DNA of 64,000 bases. Source: Senegalimassilia anaerobia JC110 (GTDB lineage Bacteria > Actinomycetota > Coriobacteriia > Coriobacteriales > Eggerthellaceae). Location of the stretch: contig NZ_HE611014.1 in NCBI RefSeq assembly GCF_000236865.1, positions 574,130 to 638,129 of the forward strand. Reading direction: 5' to 3'. Shown here one piece after another: positions 8,126 to 16,950 of this stretch. Every line of letters begins with the position of its first letter. The first letter of the stretch is position 1. The position numbers and the translations under genes were made by a program. The notes beneath the pieces were generated by a model. That model was not told the DNA's origin. It did no database searches and saw nothing but the letters and a program-made list of their open reading frames with translations.

Positions 8126-11100
8126 ATGGCGTTGACCATCGGCCAGGAAAAGTGCGTCAACACGCTGGACAAGCCGTTGGCGGTGAGCGCCGGCGCCGGC
8201 AGCGGCAAGACGTTCACGCTCACGCGCCGCATCGTGCATGCGCTGGAAAGCGGGTATTTGACCGATATCGACCAGGTTTTGGCCATCACCTTCACGTCGA
8301 AGGCGGCGGGCGAGATCAAATCGCGCGTGAAGGGCGCGCTGCGCGCCGGCGGCATGACCGAGCAGGCGCTGAAAACCGATGAGGCGTGGATATCCACCAT
8401 CCATGGCATGTGCTCGCGCATCCTTCGTGCGCATGCGCTTGAGCTGGGGCTCGACCCCGCATTCAAGGTTGCCGACGAGGCCACGGTGAGAACGCTTCTG
8501 GATGCGTCGCTTGAGGAGGTGCTCGGCGGCAGGGACGACCTGGTCACGGTTGCCGAAGGCGTTTCGTCGCAGCGCCTTGATGCGCTGTTCGCATCGTTCG
8601 ACGTGCACCCGGCCGGTCCACGTACGGCGTCGGTCGAGGGGATGGTGCGGCAGCTGGTCGAGGCCGCCTCGGCGCATCCCGACGGCATGGCGTCGGTGGT
8701 GGCGCCCCCTGAGGCGCCGAGCCCGATCAAGCTGCTGGCGCAGCTGGTGGACGTCGCCGATACCGCGTATGCCTTGGCCGACGGCGTCAAGCCTGGTTCC
8801 ACGCGCGACAAGTTCCTGGCGGCAACGCAGGATGCGTTGGAGGGCGCACGCGAGCTGATCGGACGCGGCTCCGACGGGCTGACGTACCGGCGCGTGCTTT
8901 CGGCCATGAACGGATTTCTCGTTCCCGGTCGTAACTTCGGCAAGAACACGCCGTATGGCGAACAGGCCGCTGAGCTGGCGGAACAGTACTGCGCCATCGC
9001 CGCGCAGGCGCGTTGCGGGCTGGTGCAGGAGCAGCTGGCTACGCTGATCGATGTGGCGAAGTCGGTCGCGGACGCGTTCGCGCGCCGCAAGCGCGAGGCG
9101 GGGTTGCTGGACAACAACGATTTGCTGGCCTTCGCGTCCTGCGCGTTTCGCGACCATCCCGCCATCCAGGCGGCGTACGCCGATCGCTTCAAGCTGGTGA
9201 TGGTGGACGAGTTCCAGGACACCGATCAGCTGCAGGTGGACATGATCAAGCGCATGGCCGGGGAAGGTTTCTCGCGCATGTGCACCGTCGGCGACGCGCA
9301 GCAGAGCATCTACCGGTTCCGTGGCGCGGACGTGTCGGTGTACCGCCGTCATCTGGAGGATGTGCGCCGCCGCAACCCCGAGGGCATCATCGAGTTGCCC
9401 GACAACTTCCGCAGCCACGGGGATGTGCTGGCGCTGTGCGACCGCATCTTCGAGCAGCCGCAGGTGTTCGGCGCCGAGTTCATGTCGTTGGCGCCGGGGC
9501 GCGAGGAATCCAAGGTCAAGCGCCCGTTTCTGCCCGATGGCCCCCGCGTGCAGGTGCAGGTGACCGTGACCCCGTCGCGCGGCGTGGCGTCTGCGGATGC
9601 GGCGGCGGTGGCGGCGCGGCGCGTGGCGAAGTCGTTCTCCGAGTTCGCGGCCGCCGGGCACAGGCCGGGCGACATGGTGGTGCTGCTCGGCGGCATGGGC
9701 CGCGCGAACGTGTATGCCGAGGCGCTGCGGGCCGAGGGGCTGCCGTGCGTGGTGGCCGGCGGCTCCATCTTCAACCGTGCGCCCGAGGTGGCGCTTATGG
9801 TTCGCCTGGCGCAGGCCATCGCGAACCCGAAGTGGACCACGGCGCTGTTCGAGGTGCTCTCGAGCGAGCTGTTCGCCCTGTCCGCCGATGATCTGCTGGA
9901 GCTGTCCACGGGTATGGACGAGGAGCGCGGCATTCCTCGCAGGCGGGCGTTCGACCAGGGCTTTCGCCATATCGAGCGCAAGGTGGCATCGGGGTGCGCG
10001 GTCTCGCCGGCGCTTGCGGCGTGCGCAAGCCTGATGCGCCGAGCGTCCGAGCAGGTGGGAAACGTGGCGCTTGCCGACATCATGCAGGGCATCGTGGCCG
10101 ATTCCGGGTGGCTTGCGCGCCTTGAGGAGGCCGGTCCCGAGGGGTTGGCGCGCGCGGGGAACGTGTACAAGGCCATCCGCATGGCGCGCGATATCGAGGC
10201 GGCTGGCGGCATGGGGCCCGCGGGCGTGGCCGAGGAGCTTGCGCTGCGCGTTGAGCTTGCCAAGGAGGCGCCGGGTGCGCTGTCCGCCGAAGGCGGCGAT
10301 TTCGTGCGCATCATGACCGTTCACGCCAGCAAGGGCCTTGAGTTCCCCATCGTGGCGGTGGCCGAGCTGCGAGACGATGCGGCGCGGTCGCAGGCGTTGG
10401 AGTGCTGCTCGATCGAAGGGCGCACCTACGTGTCGCTCGACGGCGGCCATGTGCTCGAGCGCTTGAAGGAGAAGACCTCCTCGTTGGTGGCTAAGAGCGG
10501 GTCGTACCAGCCGTTTTGCGAGTTCGACGACGAGGAGCTCGCCGCCATGGTCTCGCGTAGCCAGCTTCCCGCTGATAGGCGTGCGGCCATCAAGCTGCAC
10601 GAGGAGCGCGGCGAGGCCGCCGAATCGCGGCGCCTGCTCTACGTTGCGCTTACGCGCGCGAAGGAGGCCCTCGTGGTGTCTATGCGCGGCAAGTCGTCGA
10701 AGGTCGACGCCACCGGCTTGTCGAAGAGCTGCTGGGGCGATGTGCAATCGGCGCTGGTGGGCGAGTGCTGCGCGTTCGAGCCGGGCGTGAGCATGTTCGA
10801 CTTCGGCGGGCAGCGGCCGGCGCACGTGGAATGCATGCACCTGACGCCGGCGGATGTCGAGGAGCTGCTGGGAGGTGCGGCCGGCGTTGCGGGCGATGCC
10901 GCGGATGGCGTGGAGTTGCAGGTTGATGGCCGTCCGGGCGTTGATGAGGCTGCGGCGGGCGTTTCGCCCGACGGCTTTGCGGCCGATGGTGGATCGGGCG
11001 TCGGCGAGGCTGCCCTCGGCGGTTGCCCCGCCGACGGCAAGCCGGGCATGATCGCCCTTCCCGTGGTGAGGCCCTACGAGCCCGAGCGGGGCAAGCCCTA

Positions 11101-11842
11101 TGAGAGTGCGCGGGCGGGTATGTTCAGCTATTCCTCCATCGCCGAGGATGGCGGAGGGTTCGTCGACTTCTCCGTGGAAGATGCGGCCGACGATGCCTCC
11201 AGCGCCTCGCTGGGCGCGCGCGACGCCGATGCGGCCACAAGCTTGGGAACGGCGTTTCACCGCTTGGCGCAGCTTGCGGCGTTGGCTTGGCGGCCGGGTT
11301 GCGCCTTTGAGCGTCCGGACGTTGTGCGCCAACGGGCGTTGGAACGTTCGTGCGGGCTTTCCGCCGAGCAGCGCGATCGCTTGGATGCGGCGCTTGAGCG
11401 GTGGTTCGCCAGCGATATAGCGGCGCGCGTGGGCGTATGCGAGAGCGTAAGCGCCGAGGCGCCGTTCCTTGTTCGCGTGGACGGCCCTCGCGATGCGGCC
11501 TACCTTGAGGGCGAGATCGACCTGCTGGCATGCGTCGCCCCCGCCGGCACGCGCGAGCAGTCGGCAGGCAGCGCGCTGGTGGTTGACTACAAGACCGGCG
11601 GCTCGCCTGCCGAAACCGCCGAGCAGCTGCACGAGAAGCATCTGCTGCAGGCCACATGCTACGCGTATGCGGTGTTGATGGAGGGATATGCGCAGGTGGA
11701 GTGCGTGTTCGTGCGCGTCGAGCAGGACCGTGCCGACGCGCCTGGGCAGCCGCAGACGGTGTCGTATCGTTTTGATGCGGCCGATGCCGAAGAGATGGGC
11801 CGCGCCCTTGCGCGGGCGTATCATGGGCACGGTCAGCTGTAG
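8126..11842 (+). CDS. addA: AddA-like UvrD/Rep-family helicase-nuclease
   Basis: ATP-dependent 3'-5' helicase with a C-terminal nuclease, partner of the upstream AddB. Helicase motifs are in order: Walker A GAGSGKTFTLTRR (about 22-34), VDEFQDTDQLQ (about 360), GDAQQSIYRFRGAD (about 389), TVHASKGLEFP (about 730) and LLYVALTRAKEAL (about 836). A RecB-type nuclease follows, with GEIDLLA near 1128 and DYKTG near 1153, then a His/Tyr-containing helix. Between helicase and nuclease lies a low-complexity Gly/Ala/Asp linker (about 915-975) with an imperfect 20-residue tandem repeat. The ATG at 8126 is preceded by AAGGAGGGGA; the open frame extends 56 codons further upstream inside addB without family features. 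Confidence 0.93.
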   Translation: MALTIGQEKCVNTLDKPLAVSAGAGSGKTFTLTRRIVHALESGYLTDIDQVLAITFTSKAAGEIKSRVKGALRAGGMTEQALKTDEAWISTIHGMCSRILRAHALELGLDPAFKVADEATVRTLLDASLEEVLGGRDDLVTVAEGVSSQRLDALFASFDVHPAGPRTASVEGMVRQLVEAASAHPDGMASVVAPPEAPSPIKLLAQLVDVADTAYALADGVKPGSTRDKFLAATQDALEGARELIGRGSDGLTYRRVLSAMNGFLVPGRNFGKNTPYGEQAAELAEQYCAIAAQARCGLVQEQLATLIDVAKSVADAFARRKREAGLLDNNDLLAFASCAFRDHPAIQAAYADRFKLVMVDEFQDTDQLQVDMIKRMAGEGFSRMCTVGDAQQSIYRFRGADVSVYRRHLEDVRRRNPEGIIELPDNFRSHGDVLALCDRIFEQPQVFGAEFMSLAPGREESKVKRPFLPDGPRVQVQVTVTPSRGVASADAAAVAARRVAKSFSEFAAAGHRPGDMVVLLGGMGRANVYAEALRAEGLPCVVAGGSIFNRAPEVALMVRLAQAIANPKWTTALFEVLSSELFALSADDLLELSTGMDEERGIPRRRAFDQGFRHIERKVASGCAVSPALAACASLMRRASEQVGNVALADIMQGIVADSGWLARLEEAGPEGLARAGNVYKAIRMARDIEAAGGMGPAGVAEELALRVELAKEAPGALSAEGGDFVRIMTVHASKGLEFPIVAVAELRDDAARSQALECCSIEGRTYVSLDGGHVLERLKEKTSSLVAKSGSYQPFCEFDDEELAAMVSRSQLPADRRAAIKLHEERGEAAESRRLLYVALTRAKEALVVSMRGKSSKVDATGLSKSCWGDVQSALVGECCAFEPGVSMFDFGGQRPAHVECMHLTPADVEELLGGAAGVAGDAADGVELQVDGRPGVDEAAAGVSPDGFAADGGSGVGEAALGGCPADGKPGMIALPVVRPYEPERGKPYESARAGMFSYSSIAEDGGGFVDFSVEDAADDASSASLGARDADAATSLGTAFHRLAQLAALAWRPGCAFERPDVVRQRALERSCGLSAEQRDRLDAALERWFASDIAARVGVCESVSAEAPFLVRVDGPRDAAYLEGEIDLLACVAPAGTREQSAGSALVVDYKTGGSPAETAEQLHEKHLLQATCYAYAVLMEGYAQVECVFVRVEQDRADAPGQPQTVSYRFDAADAEEMGRALARAYHGHGQL
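10924..11043 (+). repeat. Imperfect 60-bp tandem repeat inside the addA linker
   Basis: Two consecutive 60-base units encode related peptides (DGRPGVDEAAAGVSPDG and DGGSGVGEAALGGCPADG), both rich in Gly, Ala and Asp, in the flexible linker before the nuclease domain. Unequal crossing-over could vary its length between strains (inference). Confidence 0.5.
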
Positions 11843-11861
11843 GATTTGAAGGGACGTTTGC

Positions 11862-12203
11862 GTGAACATCCAGATTTTCGGCACGAAGAAAAGCTTCGAT
11901 ACGAAGAAGGCCCAGCGCTACTTCAAGGAGCGTCGCATCAGCTTCCAGTTCATCGACCTGAAGGAAAAGGGCATGAGCAAAGGCGAGCTGCAGTCGGTGG
12001 CCAATGCCGTCGGCGGCCTTGACAAGCTGATCAACCCCGACGCCAAGGATGCCGATACCGTGGCTTTGCTGCAGTATCTGGCGGCGGACCAGAAGTTCGA
12101 GAAGGTGCTCGACAACCAGCAGGTGCTGTGCGAGCCGGTGGTTCGCAACGGCAAGAAGGCCACGGTGGGCTATCAGCCTGATGTGTGGAAGGGCTGGGAG
12201 TAA
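11862..12203 (+). CDS. ArsC/Spx-fold thioredoxin-like protein lacking the catalytic cysteine
   Basis: 113 residues with the ArsC/Spx pattern: a first strand IQIFGTKKSFDTKKAQRYF, a central LINPDAKD-like region and a C-terminal CEPVVRNGKK segment containing the cis-Pro and Arg of the family. At the position where ArsC and Spx have the redox Cys (CX2S or CX2C before the RKA helix) this protein reads S-F-D-T-K-K-A, so the nucleophile is Ser. Arsenate reductase activity is therefore unlikely; an Spx-like protein-binding role or another reaction is possible. It starts with GTG, 20 bases after addA, and is probably cotranscribed with it. Confidence 0.75.
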   Translation: MNIQIFGTKKSFDTKKAQRYFKERRISFQFIDLKEKGMSKGELQSVANAVGGLDKLINPDAKDADTVALLQYLAADQKFEKVLDNQQVLCEPVVRNGKKATVGYQPDVWKGWE

Positions 12204-12294
12204 ATCGGCTTCGTCAGTGCCTGAGGGCATGCTGAGGTGCTGCTATGGCAAGCACGTTGATCGCCGCTTACGCGCGCCCCTGTCGGAAATGTGC

Positions 12295-12371
12295 TGGCAG
12301 CCAGCGTGAAAAGGTCTGGCTGCCATCGTGAAAAAGCCTTCTATTCCTGTGTTCGAGAAATAGAAGGCTTT
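12295..12371. terminator. Two adjacent hairpins between convergent genes
   Basis: A perfect 10-bp stem TGGCAGCCAG/CTGGCTGCCA (12295-12304, 12316-12325) is followed by a perfect 13-bp stem at 12333-12345 and 12359-12371, flanked by A and T runs on both sides (AAAGCC...GGCTTTCTT). The second is a good bidirectional terminator for the arsC-like gene and the converging PAP2 gene. Confidence 0.8.
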
Positions 12372-12448
12372 CTTGTGCATACCGGTTTCGGGATGAGGTG
12401 CGACGCGCGGAGACGAGGAGGCTGCCGGATCGTCGCGCCGGTTTGCGG

Positions 12449-13138
12449 CTAGCGCCTTGCGTGCTTTCCGCGTGAGGCTTTGCCATAGTCGGCGAACGCT
12501 ATCGTGTGGTAAACGGCAACCAAGGCCGCGCCGAGCAGGATGCCGCCAAGGATGTCGGTGGCCCAGTGAACGCCCGCCATGGCGCGTGCGGCGATGATGC
12601 CCACCATGCCCGCGGCGCAGATGACCAGGGCTGCGGTGCGAAGGCCGCCTTCTCGGATGCGTTGCACGGCCTGGATCATGGCCGTTCCGCACATGGTGAC
12701 GGCCAGCAGCGTGTGCGACGAGGGGAACGACGGCTCGCAAACGCCGTCTTCCAGGATGGGCCGGTTGTTGGGCGAGATGCAGTTGAATAGGACGTACAGC
12801 ACCAGCATGGCGCCGTAAACCCCCAGCAGCAGCCAAAGGTCGCGGTCGATCCCGCCTCGGCTGCGGGAGCGGATCAGCTGCTTGCAGCCGACTATCACGA
12901 GTATAAGCGCGCCGACGGCCGGAACGATGAGCAGCGCATTGGACAGCTTCTCCATGAGGTCGCTTTGTCCGAGGATGGCGCGGGCATCAAGGTTGAAGGT
13001 GGCAAGGCCCACCAAGCTGCCATCGCCTGCGATAGGCTGGCGGTCTACGAACACCAGCGAAACCGTGAGCGCGGCGAACAGCGCAAGGAGCACGCTGGCG
13101 GCGATCGCGGAGGCGTGCGCGGTAGTGCGGTTATGCAT
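12449..13138 (-). CDS. PAP2-superfamily membrane phosphatase
   Basis: Integral membrane acid phosphatase of the type that dephosphorylates lipid pyrophosphates or phosphatidyl substrates at the outer face of the membrane. Roughly six hydrophobic segments are present. Signature residues are NNRP (motif 1 remnant), PSFPSSHT (motif 2) and ARAMAGVHWATDILGG (motif 3, with catalytic His and Asp). An in-frame ATG lies 12 bases further upstream (13150), but GGGAG is spaced 5 bases from the ATG at 13138, giving MHNRTT and a basic N-terminus before the first helix. A direct-repeat box lies just upstream (13163-13180). The physiological substrate cannot be read from the sequence. Confidence 0.88.
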   Translation of the reverse strand: MHNRTTAHASAIAASVLLALFAALTVSLVFVDRQPIAGDGSLVGLATFNLDARAILGQSDLMEKLSNALLIVPAVGALILVIVGCKQLIRSRSRGGIDRDLWLLLGVYGAMLVLYVLFNCISPNNRPILEDGVCEPSFPSSHTLLAVTMCGTAMIQAVQRIREGGLRTAALVICAAGMVGIIAARAMAGVHWATDILGGILLGAALVAVYHTIAFADYGKASRGKHARR

Positions 13139-13162
13139 GAAAACTCCCATCTGGCCTTCGAA

Positions 13163-13180
13163 TATAAAGAGATGGTAAAG
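13163..13180 (-). promoter_or_regulatory. 11-bp-spaced direct-repeat box upstream of the PAP2 gene
   Basis: Minus strand CTTTACC (13180-13174) and CTTTATA (13169-13163) are spaced 11 bp and continue into TTCGAAG. Over 25 positions, 21 bases match the box upstream of the SBP gene (1018-1042). No -10 lies in the register seen at the other two sites, so the mode of action may differ here. Confidence 0.45.
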
Positions 13181-13272
13181 CCGAACGCATCCGGTATGGG
13201 GTCAACCGCTCGATTTCGAGGAATTCTGCAGAAAGCGAAATGGGAGGGAGAAATTCTGCCCGGCGCGCTCGG

Positions 13273-13788
13273 CTAGACGAGATTGCTGGCGAACAGGCAG
13301 GCGTGGTTGCCTTGGGCGGCGTTTTGCTTGAAGCGTTGCACCAGCTCAAGGCGCGATCGGGTGGATGTCGCCAGCGGTTGGGGAAGGGCATCCGGGGCAA
13401 ACCAGCCCACTTCAAGGCTCTCGTCATCGGCGACGCGGGGCTGCGCGTTGCCGTCTTCGCGGGGACGGCAGAAGAACAGCAGGTCCATGTATTGGCATTG
13501 GTCGCCGTTGGCGTAGGTGACCATATACGGGGACGACTTCACGCTGACCAGGCATACGGGCTCGATGTCGACGCCTGTTTCCTCGAGGGCCTCCCGCACG
13601 CAGGTATCGGCCGGCTCTTCGGCGGGTTCCACGATGCCGTAGATGAGCGCCCACTGCCCGGTGTCGGCACGCTTGCCCAGCAGGATGCGGCCCTGGCCGT
13701 CCTCCACGTAGGCGGTGATGCCGGTGAGCCACAGCGGGTCGTTGCCGATCTTCGTGCGCAGGTTGGTGATGAATTCGGGCGTTGGCAT
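13273..13788 (-). CDS. Nudix hydrolase
   Basis: 171-residue member of the Nudix family, which cleaves nucleoside diphosphates linked to another moiety. The Nudix box is complete: G-X5-E-X7-REALEETGVD at about residues 51-73 (starting GIVEPAEEPAD). The preceding strand ILLGKRADTGQWALIYG and the following SSPYMVTYANGDQCQYMD look like NADH-pyrophosphatase or ADP-ribose-type members, but substrate class is not certain. AAGGAACG lies before the ATG at 13788. It ends at 13273 close to the PAP2 promoter region; no shared operon is evident. Confidence 0.92.
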   Translation of the reverse strand: MPTPEFITNLRTKIGNDPLWLTGITAYVEDGQGRILLGKRADTGQWALIYGIVEPAEEPADTCVREALEETGVDIEPVCLVSVKSSPYMVTYANGDQCQYMDLLFFCRPREDGNAQPRVADDESLEVGWFAPDALPQPLATSTRSRLELVQRFKQNAAQGNHACLFASNLV

Positions 13789-13899
13789 GGGGCGTTCCTT
13801 CCAGATGCCGCGCTGCCCGCCGGTTGGGCGGGCAGTCGGGATGAAGCGGGGTTGGCGGGGCGTTGCGAATGGGCCCCGATATGGTGTTGTGGACGGCGG

Positions 13900-14211
13900 C
13901 TACACGAACTTCACGGCGGTGCCGTAGGCCAGCATCTCGATGGTGCCGGGGTTGATGGAGCCGCTGGAGAATCGCATGGCCACCACGGCATCGGCGCCGA
14001 GACGCTCGGCCTCGGCGATCATGCGGCCCTCCGCCACGGTGCGGGCTTGGTCGGTCATCTCGGTGTACGACTTAATCTCGCCGCCCACCAGCTCCTTCAT
14101 GCCTGCCATCATGTCGCGGCCGATGTGGCGCGAGGTGACGATGTTGCCGCGTACCAGTCCGAGGACCTGGACGTTTTGGCCGGGTACCACGTCTGCGGAG
14201 GTGACGATCAT
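13900..14211 (-). CDS. YbjQ/UPF0145 family protein
   Basis: 103-residue small protein of the YbjQ-like family, which forms pentameric rings and has no settled function. Visible family features are the N-terminal VTSADVVPGQNV, the conserved GLVRGNIVTSRHIGRD and AEAERLGADAVVAMRF segments. GGAG lies 6 bases before the ATG. It sits 111 bases upstream of the Nudix gene on the same strand, so cotranscription is possible. Confidence 0.88.
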   Translation of the reverse strand: MIVTSADVVPGQNVQVLGLVRGNIVTSRHIGRDMMAGMKELVGGEIKSYTEMTDQARTVAEGRMIAEAERLGADAVVAMRFSSGSINPGTIEMLAYGTAVKFV

Positions 14212-14221
14212 GGGAGGCTCC

Positions 14222-14566
14222 TTTGCGTTTGGGGCGGATGCGATGGTGCGCGTGCGCGCGCCGCGTGCTCGCTCTATTGTATTGCAGCCCTGTGGGCGCT
14301 GCTTGCTGTATTGTACCGCAGCTCTGTGGTCGCGCTGGGGCCGTGCATGCTCGTCTGCCGGCCAGGTTGCGCCTTCGGCTTTCGCGGCATTTGCCGCCTA
14401 TGTGCGCATTTGGCCAGATAGGGGCCTTGCCGGGGTATCGTGGCAGGCGTATCTTTAACCTGCATGAGAAGTTACGGCTTGGTAACCTTGCGATTGGGTC
14501 CGGGTGTTGCGCTAGCTTTCGGCGACAACGTCAAGCGACGCTTAACTGGAAGGAAAGGGATCTGAC
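14222..14566. other. Intergenic region with a degenerate direct repeat
   Basis: 345 bases between divergent genes. A degenerate repeat with period about 29 starts at 14278 and 14307 (TGTATTG followed by related CAGCYCTGTGG sequence). No coding region is convincing. The VWA gene has GGAAAGGGA at its ribosome site. Confidence 0.4.
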
Positions 14567-16087
14567 ATGTTCTGCCCCCATTGCGGAGCCTCGGTCAAAG
14601 ACGGTGACGCGTTCTGCTCATCGTGCGGCAAGGCTCTAAACTCGGTGTCCGGCGGCAACGCGCCCGCTTCGGGCGCTGCTTCAGCCGGCAACGCTTCTCC
14701 GAAGAAATCCATCGGCGACATCCCGACCATTTGGGTGGTCGTGGCCATCGTCGCCATAGCCGCGGCGCTGTATTTCCTGTGGCCTGGCGGCGACGACGCC
14801 TCGGATGCGGATTCAGGCACCGTCCAGACGCCGACGACAGTGCAGCAGCCTGCGGCATCAAGCCAGCCCGCAACCGCCTCGTCGGAGCCGAAAAGCCCGT
14901 TGACGATGTTCGTGTCGCAGGTGGACAATTCCGCGTATCCGCAGGTCACCTTATATACGAAGATCGCCGACCAGGCGGGTTCGACGCCAAGCGGCCTTGA
15001 CGCGTCGCAGTTCACCGTCACGGAAACCGATTCGTCCGGTTCGCAATATGCCGCCACGGTGGAACAGGTGGTCCCGCTTGCCGTGGGCGATGCCATGAAC
15101 ATCAACCTGGTGGTCGACCAGAGCGGGTCCATGAGGGCGCGCAGCAAGATGGACAGCGCCAAGAAGGCGGCAAGCTCGTTCGTCGACGAGATGGTGAAAA
15201 CCCAGGGCAATGTGGCCGAGATCACCTCGTTCAACGATTACGTGTACAATCGCCAGCCGTTCACCTCGAGCGCCGCGCTGCTCAACAGCGCCATCGATGC
15301 GGTATCGCCTACCGGCGAGACGGCGCTCTACGACGCGCTGTACTGGGCGCTGCAGCGCACGAACCTGAAATCGGGCTCGCGCGTGGTCATCGCGTTCACC
15401 GATGGCGAGGAGAACGGCAGCAATTGCAGCTTGAACGACGTCATCACGCTGTCCCAGCAAACGGGTATCCCCGTCTACATCGTGGGCGTGGGCGGCGATG
15501 TGAACCGCAGCTCGCTGCAGTCGTTGGCGTCAAGCTGCAACGGCGCGTACTACGATGCGGCGTCGGACGATTTGGCGCAGGCGCTTCGCCAAATCTACCA
15601 GTCCATCTATGACGATCAGCGCTCCATGTGCCGCGTGGTGTTCACCTCCACGTGCCCCGGCAGCACCTCCGCCACGCGCACCGTGCTGCTCAGCTGCTCG
15701 GATTCGGGTCCGTTCGCAGGGCAGATCTCGCATACGTATGTGCCCGTGACCAGCATCTCCTCCTACGATACCAGCGTGAGCTCACAGGATTACGTGCTGC
15801 CCGGCAGCGCTTCGAAGTACTACTCGCGCTCCGAGCTGGAGAAGATGTCGCTGTGGGAGCTCTACCTTGCGCGCAACGAGATATTCGCGCGCCACGGCCG
15901 CGGCTTCAAGAACCAGGACCTGACCGATTACTTCGCCACGAAGCGCTGGTACACGCAGACGTACACGCCCGAGGAGTTCGACGCCATATCCTCCTCGCAG
16001 CTCAACGACTACGAGCTGAAGAACGTGCAGACCATGTACGAAATCGAGCAAAGCCGCAATTCCCCGTATCTGGAGACGGCGGAGTAG
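14567..16087 (+). CDS. Membrane-anchored zinc-ribbon, VWA and YARHG domain protein
   Basis: 506 residues. A zinc ribbon with CPHC and CSSC (Cys 3, 6, 17, 20) is cytoplasmic, followed by one membrane helix at about 53-72 and a low-complexity Thr/Gln/Ala linker. The external part holds a von Willebrand A domain with a complete MIDAS: DQSGS near 183, the Thr of PTGETAL near 246, and FTDGEEN near 278. The C-terminus (about 419-490) is a YARHG domain, with YLARNEIFARHG. Such domain sets occur in secreted or surface-anchored actinobacterial and firmicute proteins of unknown role, probably cell-envelope adhesion or sensing. A strong terminator follows. Confidence 0.88.
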   Translation: MFCPHCGASVKDGDAFCSSCGKALNSVSGGNAPASGAASAGNASPKKSIGDIPTIWVVVAIVAIAAALYFLWPGGDDASDADSGTVQTPTTVQQPAASSQPATASSEPKSPLTMFVSQVDNSAYPQVTLYTKIADQAGSTPSGLDASQFTVTETDSSGSQYAATVEQVVPLAVGDAMNINLVVDQSGSMRARSKMDSAKKAASSFVDEMVKTQGNVAEITSFNDYVYNRQPFTSSAALLNSAIDAVSPTGETALYDALYWALQRTNLKSGSRVVIAFTDGEENGSNCSLNDVITLSQQTGIPVYIVGVGGDVNRSSLQSLASSCNGAYYDAASDDLAQALRQIYQSIYDDQRSMCRVVFTSTCPGSTSATRTVLLSCSDSGPFAGQISHTYVPVTSISSYDTSVSSQDYVLPGSASKYYSRSELEKMSLWELYLARNEIFARHGRGFKNQDLTDYFATKRWYTQTYTPEEFDAISSSQLNDYELKNVQTMYEIEQSRNSPYLETAE

Positions 16088-16111
16088 GCTGGCGCGAAAT
16101 CGGCCGAGACG

Positions 16112-16145
16112 AGCAAGGCCCGCGGTTTGCGCCGCGGGCCTTGCT
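16112..16145. terminator. Strong bidirectional terminator
   Basis: A perfect 14-bp stem (AGCAAGGCCCGCGG paired with CCGCGGGCCTTGCT, loop TTTGCG) lies between the VWA gene and the converging radical SAM gene. Confidence 0.85.
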
Positions 16146-16179
16146 GTTGCTTGGCTTGCTGTCCGGGCCGTGCCGGGCC

Positions 16180-16818
16180 TTACGAGTTCACCCAGGCGCG
16201 GATGCGATAGCGCACGCCCAGCTCGTCGCAGATGCGCTGGCAGGCGGCTTCGTCCTCGTGGCTGATGGTCGTCTCCACGGTGGTCATCACGACGTTGGGC
16301 ACGTATTTGCGCACTTCGCGGGCGAAGTCGAGCATGCCCGGGAACGCCTTGTCGCCGAAGCGGCTGCGCACGATGGCGGCGTACTCGTCGGCATTGGGGG
16401 TGTTCAGGCTGATGGAGACCGTGTCCACGATGCCCTCGAACTCCGGCGCGATATCGCGGCCGCAGATCAGGCTGCCCTGGCCGTTGGTGTTCACGCGCAC
16501 GGGCAGGTTGTAACGGCGCTTCACTTCGGCGGCCACGCGCTTGAGTGTGTCGAAGGCGCAGGTAGGTTCGCCGTAGCCGCAGAAGACCACCTCTTCGTAG
16601 CGGCTCATGTCCTGCTCGTCGAACGCGGCCATGACCTCCTCGAAGGAGGGCTCGTGGTCGAGCCACAGGTTGTTCTCGCCGCCTTCGCCGTCCTGGCCCA
16701 CGCCGTCGGCGGTTTGGCGGATGCAGAAGGTGCAAGCGCAGCTGCAGCGGTTGGTCAGGTTGACATAGAGCCCGTTGTGCACGGGGTATACGATGGTCTC
16801 GGCTTTCGTTTTCGCCAT
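16180..16818 (-). CDS. Radical SAM protein, TatD-associated type
   Basis: 212 residues. The radical SAM cluster motif CX3CX2C is seen as CSCACTFC at about residues 25-32, after YPVHNGLYVNLTNR. The GYGEPT segment (about 82-87) is the GGE-like SAM-binding motif, and NTNGQGS, VSISLNTPNADEY follow as in short radical SAM enzymes. The N-terminal sequence closely resembles the family described as TatD-associated radical SAM, but no tatD is visible here. Function unknown. ATG at 16818; the neighbouring kinase lies upstream on the same strand with 132 bases between them. Confidence 0.8.
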   Translation of the reverse strand: MAKTKAETIVYPVHNGLYVNLTNRCSCACTFCIRQTADGVGQDGEGGENNLWLDHEPSFEEVMAAFDEQDMSRYEEVVFCGYGEPTCAFDTLKRVAAEVKRRYNLPVRVNTNGQGSLICGRDIAPEFEGIVDTVSISLNTPNADEYAAIVRSRFGDKAFPGMLDFAREVRKYVPNVVMTTVETTISHEDEAACQRICDELGVRYRIRAWVNS

Positions 16819-16950
16819 GATGAGCCTCTTTCGCTTGAGGTGGGGGGCGAAGGTCGCGATGCGGTTCGCCTTCCCGTTTCCGTTTAGGGTACGCCTTAAG
16901 GTGCGCCTGCTGCAAGGTGCACGTCCTCGGCCGGCGCGCGGTGCGCGATG

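Noticed and set aside
7904-11884. A 1,326-residue antisense frame over addA
   Set aside because: Arg/His-rich composition without domains, fully covered by the convincing addA gene.
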